A stretch of DNA of 64,000 bases, from the NCBI GenBank assembly GCA_024138025.1, contig JAMXBD010000824.1:124001-188000 (forward strand), in the 5' to 3' direction. The notes beneath the pieces were generated by a model, which was not told the origin of the DNA, did no database searches, and was given only the letters and a program-made list of their open reading frames with translations. This document shows positions 21,481-35,059 of this stretch, one piece after another. The stretch comes from Combretum micranthum (lineage: Eukaryota > Streptophyta > Magnoliopsida > Myrtales > Combretaceae). Positions within the stretch are counted from its first letter, which is position 1, and the number at the start of each line of letters is the position of its first letter. Made by a program: the position numbers and the translations under genes.

Positions 21481-24400
21481 CTAGTAAGTCCATTCCTCGG
21501 GGAGATTGATCTCATGCTTCCGATTTTGATGTGGATAATCACTATTTTTGCCTCCTGTCAGAGCACCTATAATAAAATGATAAAAAAACAAAAAGTACAT
21601 CAATATCTTCATTTTAGAGAGAGTAAAAAAAATATATATTACTGTATATATCGTTAATTAAAAAATTTAAAGGTACAATTATAAGGAAGTTAAGTTACAT
21701 TAATATATCAGATCAGTGCGGCTTAATTAGAAAGACATAATAAACCAAAGTACGGTAAAAAGGAAAAAACTAAATTAAAAGGGGAAAAAAGTAGTTGACG
21801 AAGTTGAAATTCCGAACTAGAAGCTCATAGATATCAGATACACAAATTTTTTTCTTTTTTCCCCTTTTCAAAACAGAAGACGTTATTTGCTGATACTGTG
21901 ACAGTTATACACTTCAAACGGATCTTATTATGTTAGACTATTAAACAACTCAAATCTATAGATAATGGTAATTGAAGCATCAAAATATTTTTTAGATTAA
22001 TTTTTTTCTATCAATTTCATAATAAAATTATATCTTCATATCGAATCTTGTTCGTGTTAGTATTGAAGTACATAAAATTAATTATAGACCATAAGTAATT
22101 TAGTAAAAAGATAATTGTATCTATTTATGTTATAATGTGTTTTTGTATCTCGTCTTAAGTTTTTTTCTCCATAATCATGTTTTTAGTCATTTTCATTATG
22201 ATTAGCGCTAGTTAGATGATTCCAGAACTATAAAAGTTCCCACAAAGAAAACTGCCCCTCCATAATTCATTTTGAAATATTAGCAATTTGCATGTGCTAA
22301 ATTTATAACTAAAATTTATATAAATATAAATATAAAAGAATTAATTTTGCATGTGCATAATTTTATAATTAAAATTATATAAATATAAATATAAAGAATT
22401 AATGTTACCTATTGCCTCCGACCGTGATTGAGAACTGATTCGCTCGAAATGAAGCTTCAGGCTTGAGCTACTCTTGCAGGTATCAGAACAGTTGAACAAC
22501 CTAAACAAAAAGTCAACATAATATCAAACCGATGTATTAATGCCTTCAACCGATGTATTAATGTCGGCTTCATGGTAAAGTTTTCTTCAAAAAACTAAAC
22601 CAAACCCATGACTTATAGTGGAAACATTTTCTATTTTAATTTTAAAGAACTAAAAATAGCAAAAACATGGCAAAATGGTCCAAGTACATTGCCTCCAAGG
22701 CTCCAACTCCCCATTTTGCTTAGGGCTCACAAAAACTCAGGCACCCATTTGCAAAAGGCACATATATTGATCATAACCAATAGTTGTATTTGGTTTAGTC
22801 AATAGAATCCCATTCCACCTTTATAACTAAAGAATTTGTAAAAAATTTACTATAAAAATTGAATATTACCTGTAGAATAATTTTTTTTTTCTTCCTTTAT
22901 TTGGAGGTGCTGCTATTTCTCACAAAATAACAATCTTGTCCAAAAATACTTTATGTCATAAAATTTCATAAAATGAAGACATGACTATTGATTTGCAATC
23001 TTATTCCATTCACAAATAAAAATAACATAGATTATTCAAATAATGTATTTGTTTTTTTTTTTTTTGCCAAAAAAATTCGAATCATCTATTATTAGATTAG
23101 ATAAGAAAATTTAATGTTGTATATTATTAGCTATAAAATATCTAACTAATATTGTAATTGAAAATTGTTTTAAACTTTATGCCTAGCAGTTTCTGTTTCA
23201 AAATTATACAAAACAATCAATGATTTCCTTTGATTTTTTATATCTTATATGTTTATAATTTTTTTTTCCCAAGAACCATGTTTCGATATGTTTAGAACCC
23301 CATTAAGTTTAGGGAGTAAAGGTGTAATTTTTCAAGTAATATTACATGAATTTTTGTAGAAACTGCCTAGCATCATAGTGAACCAATAGGAACGTAAAAT
23401 GTCTAGTTTGATCGGCTGTATTTATGTGTACTTCAGCAGTTCATATTCTAATTTTAGATTCTTGAATGCATGAGAACATCTTGGGGGACCAGAAACGAGT
23501 ATTGAATTCTGATGTCACATGGCATGTCCATAAAAAGTCCAAAGAAACTGAATTATAATAATACCCTAAAGAGAAAGGCTTCAAAACCCAAAACCAAACA
23601 AAGGAAGATTCAAACGTATTGGAAAAAATGTGAATACGACAAGGTATAGTAGTTTAATCTACTAAACTTAACCCTTAAGCACTAACCACTCTCGTTAAAG
23701 CCAAAATGCTTAAAACATGGATTTTAAACTCGATAATAAAATACATATACATATATAATAGTATTACAAGAAAACTGTATTTTAAACATAGATTTTTTTT
23801 TAAAGTAAATTTTTATTGTAAAAATTATTATCATTGATTTTATCTATAAATATAGAACACTATTATTAAATTTCCGTCTTAAAATTTTTATTTGTAAAGA
23901 TTAATTTTCTTGTAGTACAAATATATATATCAAAATATAAATTATAGATACTGATATATTTACCATGTATCAAATAGTTTATGATATTACTTTATAAATA
24001 TGATTATGATAAAAAAATTAATATTTATTGAAAATCCTTAAAAAAATTTATACCTGATTTCTTACGGGATTCTAAAACATTATCACCACTCCCACGGGGC
24101 AAGAAGACACCTGTCCCGCCCGAGCCGCTTTGCGACTCGGACCCTCCCAGAAAAACAGCTCTCATACCCGATCCGGAAGCATCATGGTAGTTGCTATGTT
24201 GCAAGGCTAGCCTATTACTATTATGACCAGCCCTTTGTCCATGATTGAAGAGCTTGTTTCTTGCTTCACTTTCTCGATGTGTATATTGATTTAATTGCTT
24301 CTCCAATTGTCCTTGCTGCAATAAATAAAAAAATAATAATATATATTCAAATAAATCACTATAACTAAACTGGGTCTTAAATGTAAATTATTATTATAAA

Positions 24401-25186
24401 AATTATCATCGCTAGTTCTTATTTATAAAACATGATTTCTTTTATCAATAAATAAAATAATAAAAACACACGCTTAATAATTCTGGCTTAAGTTAGGCTC
24501 CAACCGTAAATTGACCCAAATGTCAAGAATATATTAAAAAATAAATATGCAACCACCTTCTTATCTACTACTGAGGAAACGAGTATGAATTAGTTTCTAT
24601 CAAATTTATTTGTCATGAGTACTTAAAAATTGAATTCAAAAAGGAAAAAGATAACGTCACAGTGATTTTACAAAATATTTTAGCGATTTAAACAATCTCA
24701 ATCATTCAATTATAAATTGCAAAAAATTTAAAGAAGCAAAATTTAGAGATTTAAATCCCTTAAAACTTGCAAGGAATATGACAAACACAGATAAAAGAGG
24801 AAAACTGTTTTATTGAGAATATATATGTTCTGGTTTATGGACCAATAAAGAAACACAAAGATGATGATTAAGAAAATGTTAGTAATTGTAATGACGATAT
24901 GTATGCTCCTCCATAGGTTATGAAAATTTAAACTTTTGCATATAAAAAATTTAAACGACTATGAAGTATATAAGGTCATAATCATAATAAGATAATGAAA
25001 ATATATTGTTCTTACTCGTTTTATCCTAACATCATCATCTGGAAAAGCTTCCTTGTATCGACGATAAAAAGCAGGTTTTGTGTATTTCATGTCCGACCTT
25101 TTATTGCCCTTGTTTGAGCTGAGCATGAATTTCTCCAAACTCCGACCAGATTCCGTCGCAAAAGCATACATGTCGCGACTATCCAT
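21481..25186 (-). CDS. plant-specific protein of unknown function, frameshifted
   Basis: I rebuilt four exons from GT/AG sites and phase. Exon 1 is 25186-25016 (ATG, MDSRDMYAFATESGRSLEKF..., donor CGA|GTAAG). Exon 2 is 24315-24054 (starts QGQLEKQLNQY, donor TCAG|GTATAA). Exon 3 is 22500-22409 (donor ATAG|GTAAC). Exon 4 is 21566-21481 (ends INLPEEWTY then TAG). Exon 2 holds the conserved GSGMRAVFLGG and GTGVFLPR motifs, and exon 3 starts CSTVLIPARVAQA, in the order I recall for an uncharacterised family of land plants. The product would be about 205 residues with no signal peptide or membrane segment; function unknown. Exon 3 has lost one base at 22459-22462. CAA GCC TGA gives a stop after VAQA, whereas the frame shifted by one reads LKLHFERISSQ and runs in phase into exon 4. 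So the gene is a recent pseudogene, a natural null allele or a base-call error. Intron 2 (1553 bp) carries a MITE. The long introns and A/T content match surrounding DNA. Confidence 0.8.
22287..22401. repeat. 59-bp tandem duplication beside the exon 3 donor
   Basis: TTTGCATGTGCTAAATTTAT... at 22287 is repeated as TTTGCATGTGCATAATTTTA... at 22346, with the shared ends TATAAATATAAATATAAA and GAATTAAT. The second copy stops a few bases before the exon 3 donor of the minus-strand gene (22408-22407), inside intron 3. Confidence 0.65.
23762..23917. mobile_element. CACTA-like MITE in intron 2, about 156 bp
   Basis: The left end TATTACAAGAAAACTGTA and the right end TTAATTTTCTTGTAGTA are inverted repeats of the CACTACAAGAAAA type seen in plant CACTA elements. 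The interior AAGTAAATTTTTATTGTAAA and TTTCCGTCTTAAAATTTTT is shared with the copies at 57521 and 60751. Confidence 0.65.
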
Positions 25187-25674
25187 TTAGACGAGAAATT
25201 TTTTTCTTTTTCCTTTTTATCTTTCAACTTTTGGGTAGAACGTTGTAGCTTGTGTGTTTTTATGTGGGGAGGACCGAGGAGAATGAAAGGATCTACTTAA
25301 GAAGAGTTTCTTGAGAGGGGTTTTAATGGAGAGAGAGAGATGAATAAAAAATTTTCATGGGTAAGGCAGGTCAACCGCCAGGATGATGAGGATTGAATAA
25401 TTGAAAGGAAGAGGGGATTAGGAATTTTCAGGTGCAGTTTTGATGGCTGGTTTAGTTGACGATATATATAATTATCTTTACTTGGTCATACACTAAACAC
25501 TATGACACTTTGCATTGTATTTTTATCTTGGATTTATTAAGATATCTAGTGTTTTCTCAGTACTTGCTAAGTTAGAATATACATTTATTATCTTAGTAAG
25601 TATATGGAAACACACATTGACGGTTATATTGATAGCCTGAGTGAAATAAGAATAGTAAAAAAAATTACAATAAT

Positions 25675-25675
25675 G

Positions 25676-25716
<41 letters not shown>
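25675..25716. repeat. (AAT)n microsatellite
   Basis: About 14 uninterrupted AAT/ATA triplets. The tyrosine-rich frame read across it on the minus strand is an artefact of the repeat. Confidence 0.9.
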
Positions 25717-25789
25717 TTGCAAAACCTGACGTAAAGTACACATAAGTTAATAAATCAACCAAGTCGAGATGGTATAGTGCTAACATTGA

Positions 25790-26160
25790 ATTTGAGTTTG
25801 ATTCGAAATTTTAAAGCTTAAGCTCGGTTTCAAGCTTAAGATTTTAAGCTCGAATCTAGCTCGAAACAATATTGCATAAGCTTGATTATGACTTGATTAA
25901 GTTTATGTAAGCTTAATTTATCAAAAGATTATTTTAATTATAATTAAAATAATATTAATATCTAGTCCCAATTCGAAATAGATTAACAATTATACTTAAG
26001 ATAAGTTTAAAAAAAAATCAATTAGGTCCTAAAGTTAAATATATAAAGTTCGTGTTCAACTTAATAAACTATTCAATTAATTGAAACTCGAATTTAACTA
26101 GACTATTTTTAAATCAGATTCAAATAAACATCAAATCAAGCTCGGTAGTTGATATACTAA
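25790..26160. repeat. AT-rich dispersed repeat (AAGCTTAAGCTCG motif), copy 2
   Basis: Contains AAAGCTTAAGCTCGGTTTC, TTTAAGCTCGAATCTAGCTC and near its far end AATCAAGCTCGGTAGTTGA, around a central AATTATAATTAAAATAATAT that also occurs in copy 3 (58740-59130). Confidence 0.45.
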
Positions 26161-27100
26161 CCTAGTTCATTTACACTATTAGATATAATATGGCATCAGT
26201 AAACAGATTTTTTCAATTATTATTAATTCTAATTTTTTTATAAAAATAAAAAATAAGTAAACCCTATTTCAAAACCGGTGTTTATATTAACAAGCTCGAC
26301 CAATCATTGGATTTATTAAGCCCATTTGAAGTAAGAGGATTTTGGATTTTTTTTAATAATTTTCTTCTTTTTTTATACTTGATATTAGCCTTTTCTTATA
26401 TTCTTAATTATTACCGATCGATATATTAAAATAGCATAAAATGATGAAAATCGTGAGAAAAATGAATAAAAGAATCTATTTCCGAGGATGTCTCGGGAAA
26501 GCAGCAACACAGACACGGTTTCTTGGGGGAATCATTGAGCGAGAAAGGTCCGAGACGCACAGGGTGAATGGCGATGACTCACACGAGGGATGATGATTGG
26601 ACATTCCCCTTCATGACACGTGGATGGATCAGATCCCAATGGCCAGAGCGTGTGGCCCATGCATCAAACTCAATCATTTTGTCTAATCATGGTTTTGTTT
26701 GAATGATCTTTCTTTCATCTAAATTTATATTTCTGGTTGGATCCAATTTATATATAATTTATCTAATCATTTATTTCGCTATAATTATAATTTTATTATA
26801 ATCATAATTTTTATAAATAATTATTATGATATTTAGTTCAATAAATAAAAATTTCATAATAAATCTCTATTACACAAAATATTAAATAATTATTATTTAT
26901 TTAAATCTATAAATACTAATTTAATACCGCAACTAACTTTTTTTTAAAAATATTACTATTTAAATAAAAAATTAAAAAAAATTATATTAGAGTTTTATTT
27001 CATTATAGTCTTATTCATTGAGCGAAGTAAATGAGCCCGAAGTATGTTAGGGAATCTATCAAATCCATGTCTATTTGAAATAATAACAACAATAGCCACA

Positions 27101-29769
27101 ACAAAAACACCATACATCACAATTTTTAATTTCCCAAGCCATTTCCGCCGTCACTTCCGCCAAAGCTCCACCCGTCATCAACCACTCTTATGACGGCTCA
27201 AATAGATGCTCTGGCGCACCATCGTCACACATCCAAAACAAAAACCACCCACCAAAGCCACATATCTCTGCATATTGTCAATTGCCAACCGTCAAGCATT
27301 TACCTGTTTTTTTTTAAAAAAAAAATCACCAGCTCCTTGCATGCCTTACCGCCGCCGTCACAATTCACAAACAAAGCACAACCACCCACCAAAACCTACC
27401 ACCAAGTTCAACAATAGGGAAACAAACAAACAGAAAGGAAGAACTTCATCAATGTACCTTAACCCATGGCCAAAAGCAAGATTGGGCAGTCCTCTGAACG
27501 TGATGAAGGCACAACTCAAGGATGACAACAAGGTAGGTTGTATCTCTCTCTCTTTAGGCAAAATGATGGGTGGACAAAAAATTCCAAACAAGATTTTGGG
27601 GGCATTGGTTTAATGATTTTGACGTTGAACACTGTTGAGTGTGAGAAAGAGTAGTATTGTCAGCAATGTGATCAAGGTATAAAAGCAATTGAATAATTTT
27701 AGTGGAGATGCTTGTGTCATTTTGTGGGTATCCATTTTCCATCAGTTTAGAGCCAAACACCAAATCCCTTATTGATGATAACTGACACTAAAACGTGGTG
27801 GAAGGGATGTGCCAAACAGACCCATGTCTATGTTTAGATATTAATGAGAATATTCAATAAGATGCTTATTTAATAAAAGTGATATTTTGTTTAAAGAAAA
27901 ATCTTTAAGTAAATAAGTGACTCATTAAAAACATATTTTTTAGTGATTTATTTTCATGTATTTGGTTGTAATTTGTAAAAGTAGGTGGAAAAACATTTTG
28001 GAGTTTAAAATTAATTGTATCTAATAATATAGTTTAGCAAACCAATAAAGTATTATTTATTAAGAGAATAGTTTGAAAAGCACTTTCTTCTTTACATAGG
28101 AATATGTTTTCCACTTAAATAGCTAATTTTACTTAATAAACAAATAACAACAAATGAAATGGTTTCTTCCCTATACACAATAAATTAGTGAAGTACAATA
28201 TCAATTATCACCTATAAGAATATAAAAAGAGATGAAAATTATAAACTCAAAGCAAAGGTTACACTCTTTAAACTAAAAATGGTATTAACAGCCTTTTAAT
28301 AAAAGAAAAATGACTCCGGATGAAGTCTCATGTAAAAAGTAACAAACTAATTGAGGAATGTTAATGGGAATGGAGAATCAACAAGTTCGAAAGGTAAAGA
28401 TAGGTGATATTTTTTTATAATCTAAAGATTGCATTTAAGAGGAAGATAGATAATTATGGTAAGGATGCCATGGATAGCAAGAGACACCAACCTTGTAAAA
28501 GAGATTTTATTGGTAATCTAAAGGATGATGATGACTACGACGACGATCATTATTATTATTATAGTGTACAAGGAAAAAATATAGAAATCTAGTAATTATG
28601 CACTAATTATTGTCTTTTCAAGAAATGAATACTTAATTATGTAAAATAATAAATCAAACAACAAAGATAAAAGTGTCATAAATAAAGAGTAAGGGTTAAA
28701 GAAGATTGTATTAGGCTTTAAGGTAGAGTTTGGTCCACCTCCTAGTCTCTACTATCCACAAATAATGCTTTTATAACAAGCTCTTAAGTAATTAGACACA
28801 ACTCAAGATCCTATAACTAATTACTCAAAAACTTAAATGTAGACCTTACAAGAAAAAACAAGCTTAAAAATTAATAGCACTACACTTATTTTCTCTTACA
28901 CAAAATGATTCAAATTATAATACAAGCTTTGAGAGAGTGTTTACAAGATTTAAATGCAATTTATGAGCATTATCCAACTCTCTCCAACTACCTAAACATT
29001 TGTATTTATAAGCCTCCTAAAAGCCTTATATGCTGCCTCAAAAACCCTCTCAAACAATCGGGCATTAAATATTTAATGGCTAGTTGAAAAGTTGCAGTAG
29101 GTTCGAACCTTTGCACAATGGTCCAAAGCTTTTGGACATCTTGTAATGAGCTAGCATCCTGATCCTCAAAAGGTTCGAACCTTTGCATAATGGTATGGAC
29201 TTCTAGGCCACTTGAACCTTTTGATCATCAAAAGGCCCGTACTTTCGTGTATAGGTTCAAACTTGTTGGTATAACTCAACATTGTTTTGTATTTTTGCTA
29301 TATCTCTCTCTCATCCAGAATCTGATTGAGGTGATTCAAAATGTTATGAAAAACTTTGAGAGAGTTTTACAACTTTCATGTTTTGAGCTTTAGCAAATTC
29401 TAAAGAAATCAAGGCTTAAAACCTACTTGTATCAAGCTACAACGTACAAGCACCAACCAAAACACACATATATTGCACATAAAGGCTTATCACATCACAT
29501 ATACAAACACAAGGCACATCATGCACAAATTCAACCATCTCAACTTATATATGTTTTACTAATTAAGTATAGCTTATTCTAATCAAGTGAGTAATTGTGC
29601 AGTCAATTTTCTCATCAAAATTCAATAGATTGGTTGTGCCCCCTATTGTGGTTGTTATCGAGGAAACTTTCCTCTTTCCAATACCTATTATGATATAGGA
29701 CTAAAATTCAATAGATTGGTTGTGTATTTTTATTCTATGTTTCTAACTAGCAAAGCTAGCATCATTACT
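27101..29769. other. intergenic sequence with weak coding-like frames
   Basis: The stretch 27120-27620 is less AT-rich and holds overlapping frames (135 codons at 27206-27613), but their composition is low-complexity Lys/Pro/His-rich, two frames run side by side, and no motif is recognisable. 29097-29122 and 29167-29192 repeat GGTTCGAACCTTTGCAYAATGG; the GGTTCGAACC palindrome resembles a tRNA T-arm but no tRNA body is present. The rest is AT-rich. Confidence 0.35.
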
Positions 29770-30690
29770 GTCATGCCTCAAATATGGTCAGGACGTAGTC
29801 AGTTTCGCCACATATAACACTAAGACATTATATGCAAAAGCTACTAATACTAGTTTATTTACCATGAGCGTTTCTACCAATTTTAGATTATGAAATCCTT
29901 CACTTAGTATTGTATATCCATTTTAATACAACAAAACATATAAGAAAATAAATTACTAAAAGCCACTTTAATGAGTAGTCGACATCAATATTATCACATA
30001 TATTCTCTTACAGAACATAAAAAAAAAATACTAATTCAAAATTGAACATCAATCAATACTAGCCAATTGTCAAGATCATCACAACAAACACAACTCAATC
30101 TGCAGAACCTAAACATGTATCTCTCACAACCTCAACTAGAATAAAAATCAAACTCTCACTAACAATCACTCCAACAAACTAGTTACTCCACTTATCTAGG
30201 AGCTCATCCAAGTAAACACCATAACCCATGTACTCATAGGGATTCTTATCAGTCTCATCATCACCCGAAAAAGAAAAAGTGACTCAAAGCCTAATACAAC
30301 AGCAACATATGCATAACGATATGATAACACGTTCATATGCTAATGTACATGCAAAAACCAACAATTTATATCGTCAATTTAGGTAGAGTAAATCAATAGT
30401 GGAATACTCACACTCTAATAACAAATAAGGAACTCGAGATTTTTGAGTAGCAGCAACTACTTAGAGGGTTGATATAGTTAGCTCGAATACTTATATCTCT
30501 TATCTCTATATCAAATAAGTAGCCTCGTTCAGGGTTATAGCCGTTACATCTCTACCCATTAAAGTCCATCACACTACTATTCACTCTATCAGCTATCTAC
30601 TGAGCTACCCATGTTGGTCTAACCACCTAACTACCGTCCTAGCATCGTCACGCAACGTCGTCGCTCTTAAACTAGACCTCAAAAATGACA
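29770..30690 (-). repeat. dispersed noncoding repeat, copy 2 of 3 (inverted)
   Basis: The minus strand matches 14495-15405 over its whole length. Matching landmarks are GAGATATAAGTATTCGAGCT, TATCAACCCTCTAAGTAGTT, TATTAGGCTTTGAGTCAC, TTTTTCGGGTGATGATGAGA, AGATAAGTGGAGTAACTAG and CTGACTACGTCCTGACC. It has no coding sequence. The opposite orientation to copy 1 rules out a simple local duplication. Confidence 0.55.
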
Positions 30691-31599
30691 CAAGCACACT
30701 AAAACAACTATTTAGACCGTCTTTAGGTATTAATTCATTTTAGAATGCCTACCCTAGCAAATAACACCCAAGTTACTGTGTATTTTATATAAAAGTGTTA
30801 ATCCCAACACGAAATGGTCGATACGTTATCCAAATGGCAAAAATTTGCATGAAGAAATTATTTCACATAAGTTCAAAGTTACCAATTCAATAATTTATTC
30901 TAATTATATTACTTATTACTAAAGTCCCAATTTACTTATACATATTACCTATTCTAGTTTGAGATTTCACTTGATTCTCTTAAAATACTGTTCATAGATC
31001 AATATCAAGTTTTAATGAAAAATTTAGTTTTAAATCATTCTATATACATTAAAGTTTATTAACTACTTATCTTAACCATCTAAGCTTATCTATAGCGATT
31101 AATTTCTTAAAGTAATATTCCAAATATTAATCAAATAAAATCTTATCAAGTAAAATAACTCATTTAAGATATACTTAGTCCATCCATATCATTAATATAT
31201 CAACTTCACTCTTAAGCACCTAAACTAGCTTCCTAATATATTATTATTAACTTATAAGTAATTATTTACATCTATTTTATTAAATAATTTTCTAAAATAA
31301 AAATAATTAATTATTCATCTTAAAATTCATATTTCAATATAAAACCATAGTATTTATAATTATTCCATATTTATTTTATTAGAATCAATTTCCTATAAAT
31401 TTCAATATTGCACTTTCTATAGAAAACTAGTGTGCACTCTGACTTAATTGGACTGGTTCACTAACTTCTAGACCAATTCTTGAGCTTAATTTTTTAGGTA
31501 AACTTTCTAAATAATTGTTTTATATGTTTCTAAGATGGTTCAATTCAATTGGTTTGGTTTAATATGATTTAAAAATAAAAAACATGAAATCTGGTCTGA

Positions 31600-33130
31600 G
31601 CAAGGAAACAACACTATCGACCGATCGATTTTCGCAAAATTGCGAGAGTTTTCGATTGGTTATTGACCTGTTGATAAGTCATTTTTACTCTATATTTTTC
31701 ATAGGATTTTAAGTTTAATTTGCTAAGTATTTCTGATAAAATCCTGCAAAATTTATGCTTTTGATAAATAATATTATTTTAAAGCTCTAAGAATCAAATA
31801 AGGAGTAATCAAGTGTTTTGACACAGATTTGGAGCAAAAAAAATAATTAAAGTAATGAAAAAGTCGAGCATTGAAAAGATATAGTCGATGCCAAAATAGA
31901 GAAAGAAGACAGTAAAAATTGGTCTATCGAGTCTCAATTGTGAGCTCTCGACATGAACCACGACTTCAGTCGAAGTGATCGAGTACCATTATGGAGAAAA
32001 TACATTGTCAAGCCTCAAAGTCAAGCCTCAAAATCCAACCCTCGACAATTGTGTTGACAGACCAATTCATCATCAGATCTACCTCGAGCCTCAATAATTT
32101 GATCCTCAACCCTCTCAATTTTACTCTCGATAGAGCAATGGACAAAAATGCACAGTTTACTTAGGAATTTCTTGAAGTCGAGCTTGACCTTGCTGAAATA
32201 CAAGCCTCAACCAATAAAGCACACGATCCTCGACAAGTGTTTTCACAAATCATATGCGCACGTGAAAGTTACCAAATTCTATTAGAAAGGATCTGCCGAA
32301 TCTGCCACGTGTCAAATAAAGATGGTCATGCTTTCTGTACCTAGTAGTCTATAAATAAACGTGCAAGCGTGCGTTATAAAAGTATGTACCAACAGTGTAA
32401 ATTAGTATTAACGTAGAGTAGATTTCTAAAGGATTTTTGGGTAAAAGAATTTACAATTCTTTTTACTTGAAAATCTCTTTTGTTTTCTAGGTAAAATCAA
32501 GTTAACCCATTCTTTGTTATTTTCTATGAATATCTAAGCAATTAATTAATTCATCTTTTGAGCTTGTTTTGTTTCTTCTAATTTGTGCTTATTTTGATAA
32601 ATCCATAGAGAAATAAACTCCTACAGCTTAGGGATTACGAATCCAATTCCTGATTTACTCTGATTTCAAATGCGCTTTCAAGTAAATTTGATTAGGTGTT
32701 TGTAATTAGTAACTTGAATTTAACTTGTGGTTTTTAAAGGAATGGTGCATTCTTTTGGATCCACAATTGATTTTAATTGAATAAATCGAGAGATCATTCG
32801 ATTGAATAGATCTGTGGTTGCTAATAAGTTCGATCCTAATTACCTCTTGCCGAGGAATGGTTGAAGACTTTCTGTCACTTGTTTAAAAAGTTCATTGAGT
32901 TGTCTTTTTAAAACAATGGTTTCCTATTCTTTATGCGGATCTAATTAAAACTTCAAATTGCTTGTTTTAGCTAGATCTAGAACTACTGACTTCGAGAGGA
33001 GCTTTAGTTTAATTTAGAGAATCCCACGATATAAACACACTATTTCAACAGCTTTTTAAGAAGTTATTGTCCTTAGAAATCATTTTGATAAAGAATTGGT
33101 GAAGTAACCATAAGCTATCTTTTTTCATAG
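31600..33130 (+). repeat. LTR-like noncoding region
   Basis: From about 31671 the sequence starts TGTTGATAAGTCATTTTTAC. Later it has a CTATAAATAAACG TATA-like site near 32349 and leader-like text (AATCCATAGAGAAATAAAC and CCAATTCCTGATTTACTC). This layout resembles the long LTR plus leader of a large Gypsy-type or coding-deficient plant retroelement. I could not find a second LTR, primer site or protein domain nearby, so identity is uncertain. No gene is visible between 33130 and 34822. Confidence 0.3.
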
Positions 33131-34827
33131 AAGTTAAAGGCTTATTTCTTATTTTGCCCAGTAAACACTTGTGTATATTTCTAACTTAGTTTAGTTTATT
33201 TTTCTTTATGATCTTCTAAAATCTTTCTTTGGCTAGACAATTAATGGATTGAGAGCATACTAGATGCCAATCATTCCCTTTTGACCAACCTAAATCATTT
33301 ACTATGCTACATTTGATAGGTGCGCTTGCTCTATGAGATTGTAGTTGTTGATTTAAAAAATATTTATAAATTTGAAAAACTCGATCAATGATCAGTGGAA
33401 TTTGAGCTTTGAATTTCATAAATCACATTTTAAACACAACAGAAACAACACGAAATCACACCACCTGTTCTTTATACCATATTAAAATGGAATTCTTAAC
33501 CTTTCAAACCATTATAGTTTCATCTTAGAAAGATAAGAAAAAGTCACCAGTTTATCTCTATAAATTACTGCCACTATGTTGTCCAAAACTTTATTTTACT
33601 TAGTTTTTGCTATTTTGTAATTTATTTTTTAAAAATATTAAATTTATTTAAAAAATCATGAAAATTTCCAGTTTAAATATAGACACATTAAGCTACCATT
33701 CTTAGAAGTTTTATACAAAAATAAATTTGTTTGGTATTTTATTTCGATTTTACATCTCAGAAGTTTTCATGATTTTCCAACCTTTGTTCGACATAAACAT
33801 TCATAGTCATTTATTACCTATTCTTAAATCTATGGATTTAATATTATAATTTATAATTTCATTATTCAATTTCAATCATCAATCACAATAATATAAACAC
33901 ATGAATACAAGATTATAAATTGGATTACTTACTTACGAAGTATAAAAATACACTCTTAAACTACTATTATCAATCAAGAAATTTCTTGTTGTTGAAGCTT
34001 CTTAAGTAGACCTCATTCCTCTTCTTGATTCTTAATTATCCTAAGATTAAGTTTGTTTTAGTGTTATGATAAAAGATTAAAGAGTTTATGATTTTGTTCT
34101 TATCTTTTTCTCTTGATTCTCTTGTGTAGTTCTCTAAATCTTAATAGAGAGTGTTGTTCGTGGTTTTCTTCTAATAAAAGTTTAAAGAGAGTTTTAGAGT
34201 AAAACTTCTTCAAAAGAAGTTTTGAGGATGAGGAATGAGAATAAGGAATGAAATTTAGAGTAAATTATACGTTTGAGATAGAAATTACTTTCATGTCTTC
34301 ATGTGTTGTATTGATTAAGTTAATTATCACCTAAATTATCCATATTACCCCTTCTTACTTGGTTTATGACATGTGATGCATATTAATTACTAGCCTCCTT
34401 TTAATTATTTGTTTTTGAACATTTTATTAAACTTCTACTTGTTATATTATTTTATTTATTCTTAATAATTCCTTATCATATTTATTGAATATTATTATTA
34501 TCATTATTTATTATTATATATTTTCCAATATGTTTTGCTATTATTTATCAATATTACTACCTTTATAATTATTATCGTTACTCTTGTAACATAAATTTTC
34601 AATATATTTCAATTACAATAAGAGGTATACCAAAAATTTGATTATTTGTTGTTTGATTAAAAAATGTTTTGATAAAATTTTTATCTTTTAGTCAAAAGTT
34701 CCACACTTCCTAAATACAATAACCACTTTGACCCTTTTATTTGTTAGATAGTACTAAATGGAGTTTCAATGGTCTTATAATGACTTGACATTTTTCAAGT
34801 GATATATACAAGTTCATATCTCCTCTC

Positions 34828-35054
34828 TGATAAAATTCAAATTCGGGTTTGAAAAGTATGTTTCGTATATGCTAAAGAAGAATAGAGTAGTGGAGCAAAA
34901 AAGAAATATAAAGGTGGTTATTTTGTTATGTTCGGTATAAGAAGTCCTATTGCTATTTACATACAAAGATATAAAAGTCGTGTGACACTCACATGATACC
35001 CATCCAAAGATAAATAACTAACTAGACTATATACATAGACTATATAATCTCACA
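34828..35054 (-). repeat. 3' LTR of the Copia element
   Basis: Plus-strand TGATAAAATTCAAATTCGGG to GACTATATAATCTCACA, aligned with the 5' LTR throughout (GTTATGTTCGGTATAAGAAG, TGACACTCACATGATA, AACTAACTAGACTATATA). Confidence 0.85.
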
Positions 35055-35059
35055 TCCCC

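Larger units (their letters stand above)
25187..27100. other. region upstream of the 25186 gene
   Basis: On the minus strand, upstream of the ATG at 25186, an AATTATATATATCG stretch near 25475-25460 could be the TATA box, which would give a long leader. An (AAT)n microsatellite lies at 25675-25716 and a dispersed repeat at 25790-26160. Around 26530-26680 the sequence is less AT-rich and holds an ACACGTGG G-box (26616-26623), but no gene start could be tied to it. Confidence 0.35.

Noticed and set aside
25523..25786. Tyrosine-rich frame on the minus strand
   Set aside because: It is a translation of the (AAT)n microsatellite.
27206..27613. 135-codon plus-strand frame as a gene
   Set aside because: Low-complexity composition, a competing frame over the same bases, no start context, splice signal or family motif.
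29097..29192. Possible tRNA gene or tRNA-derived SINE, from two GGTTCGAACC motifs
   Set aside because: The motif is a T-arm-like palindrome only. No acceptor stem, anticodon arm or box A lies at the right spacing, and it is part of a short direct repeat.
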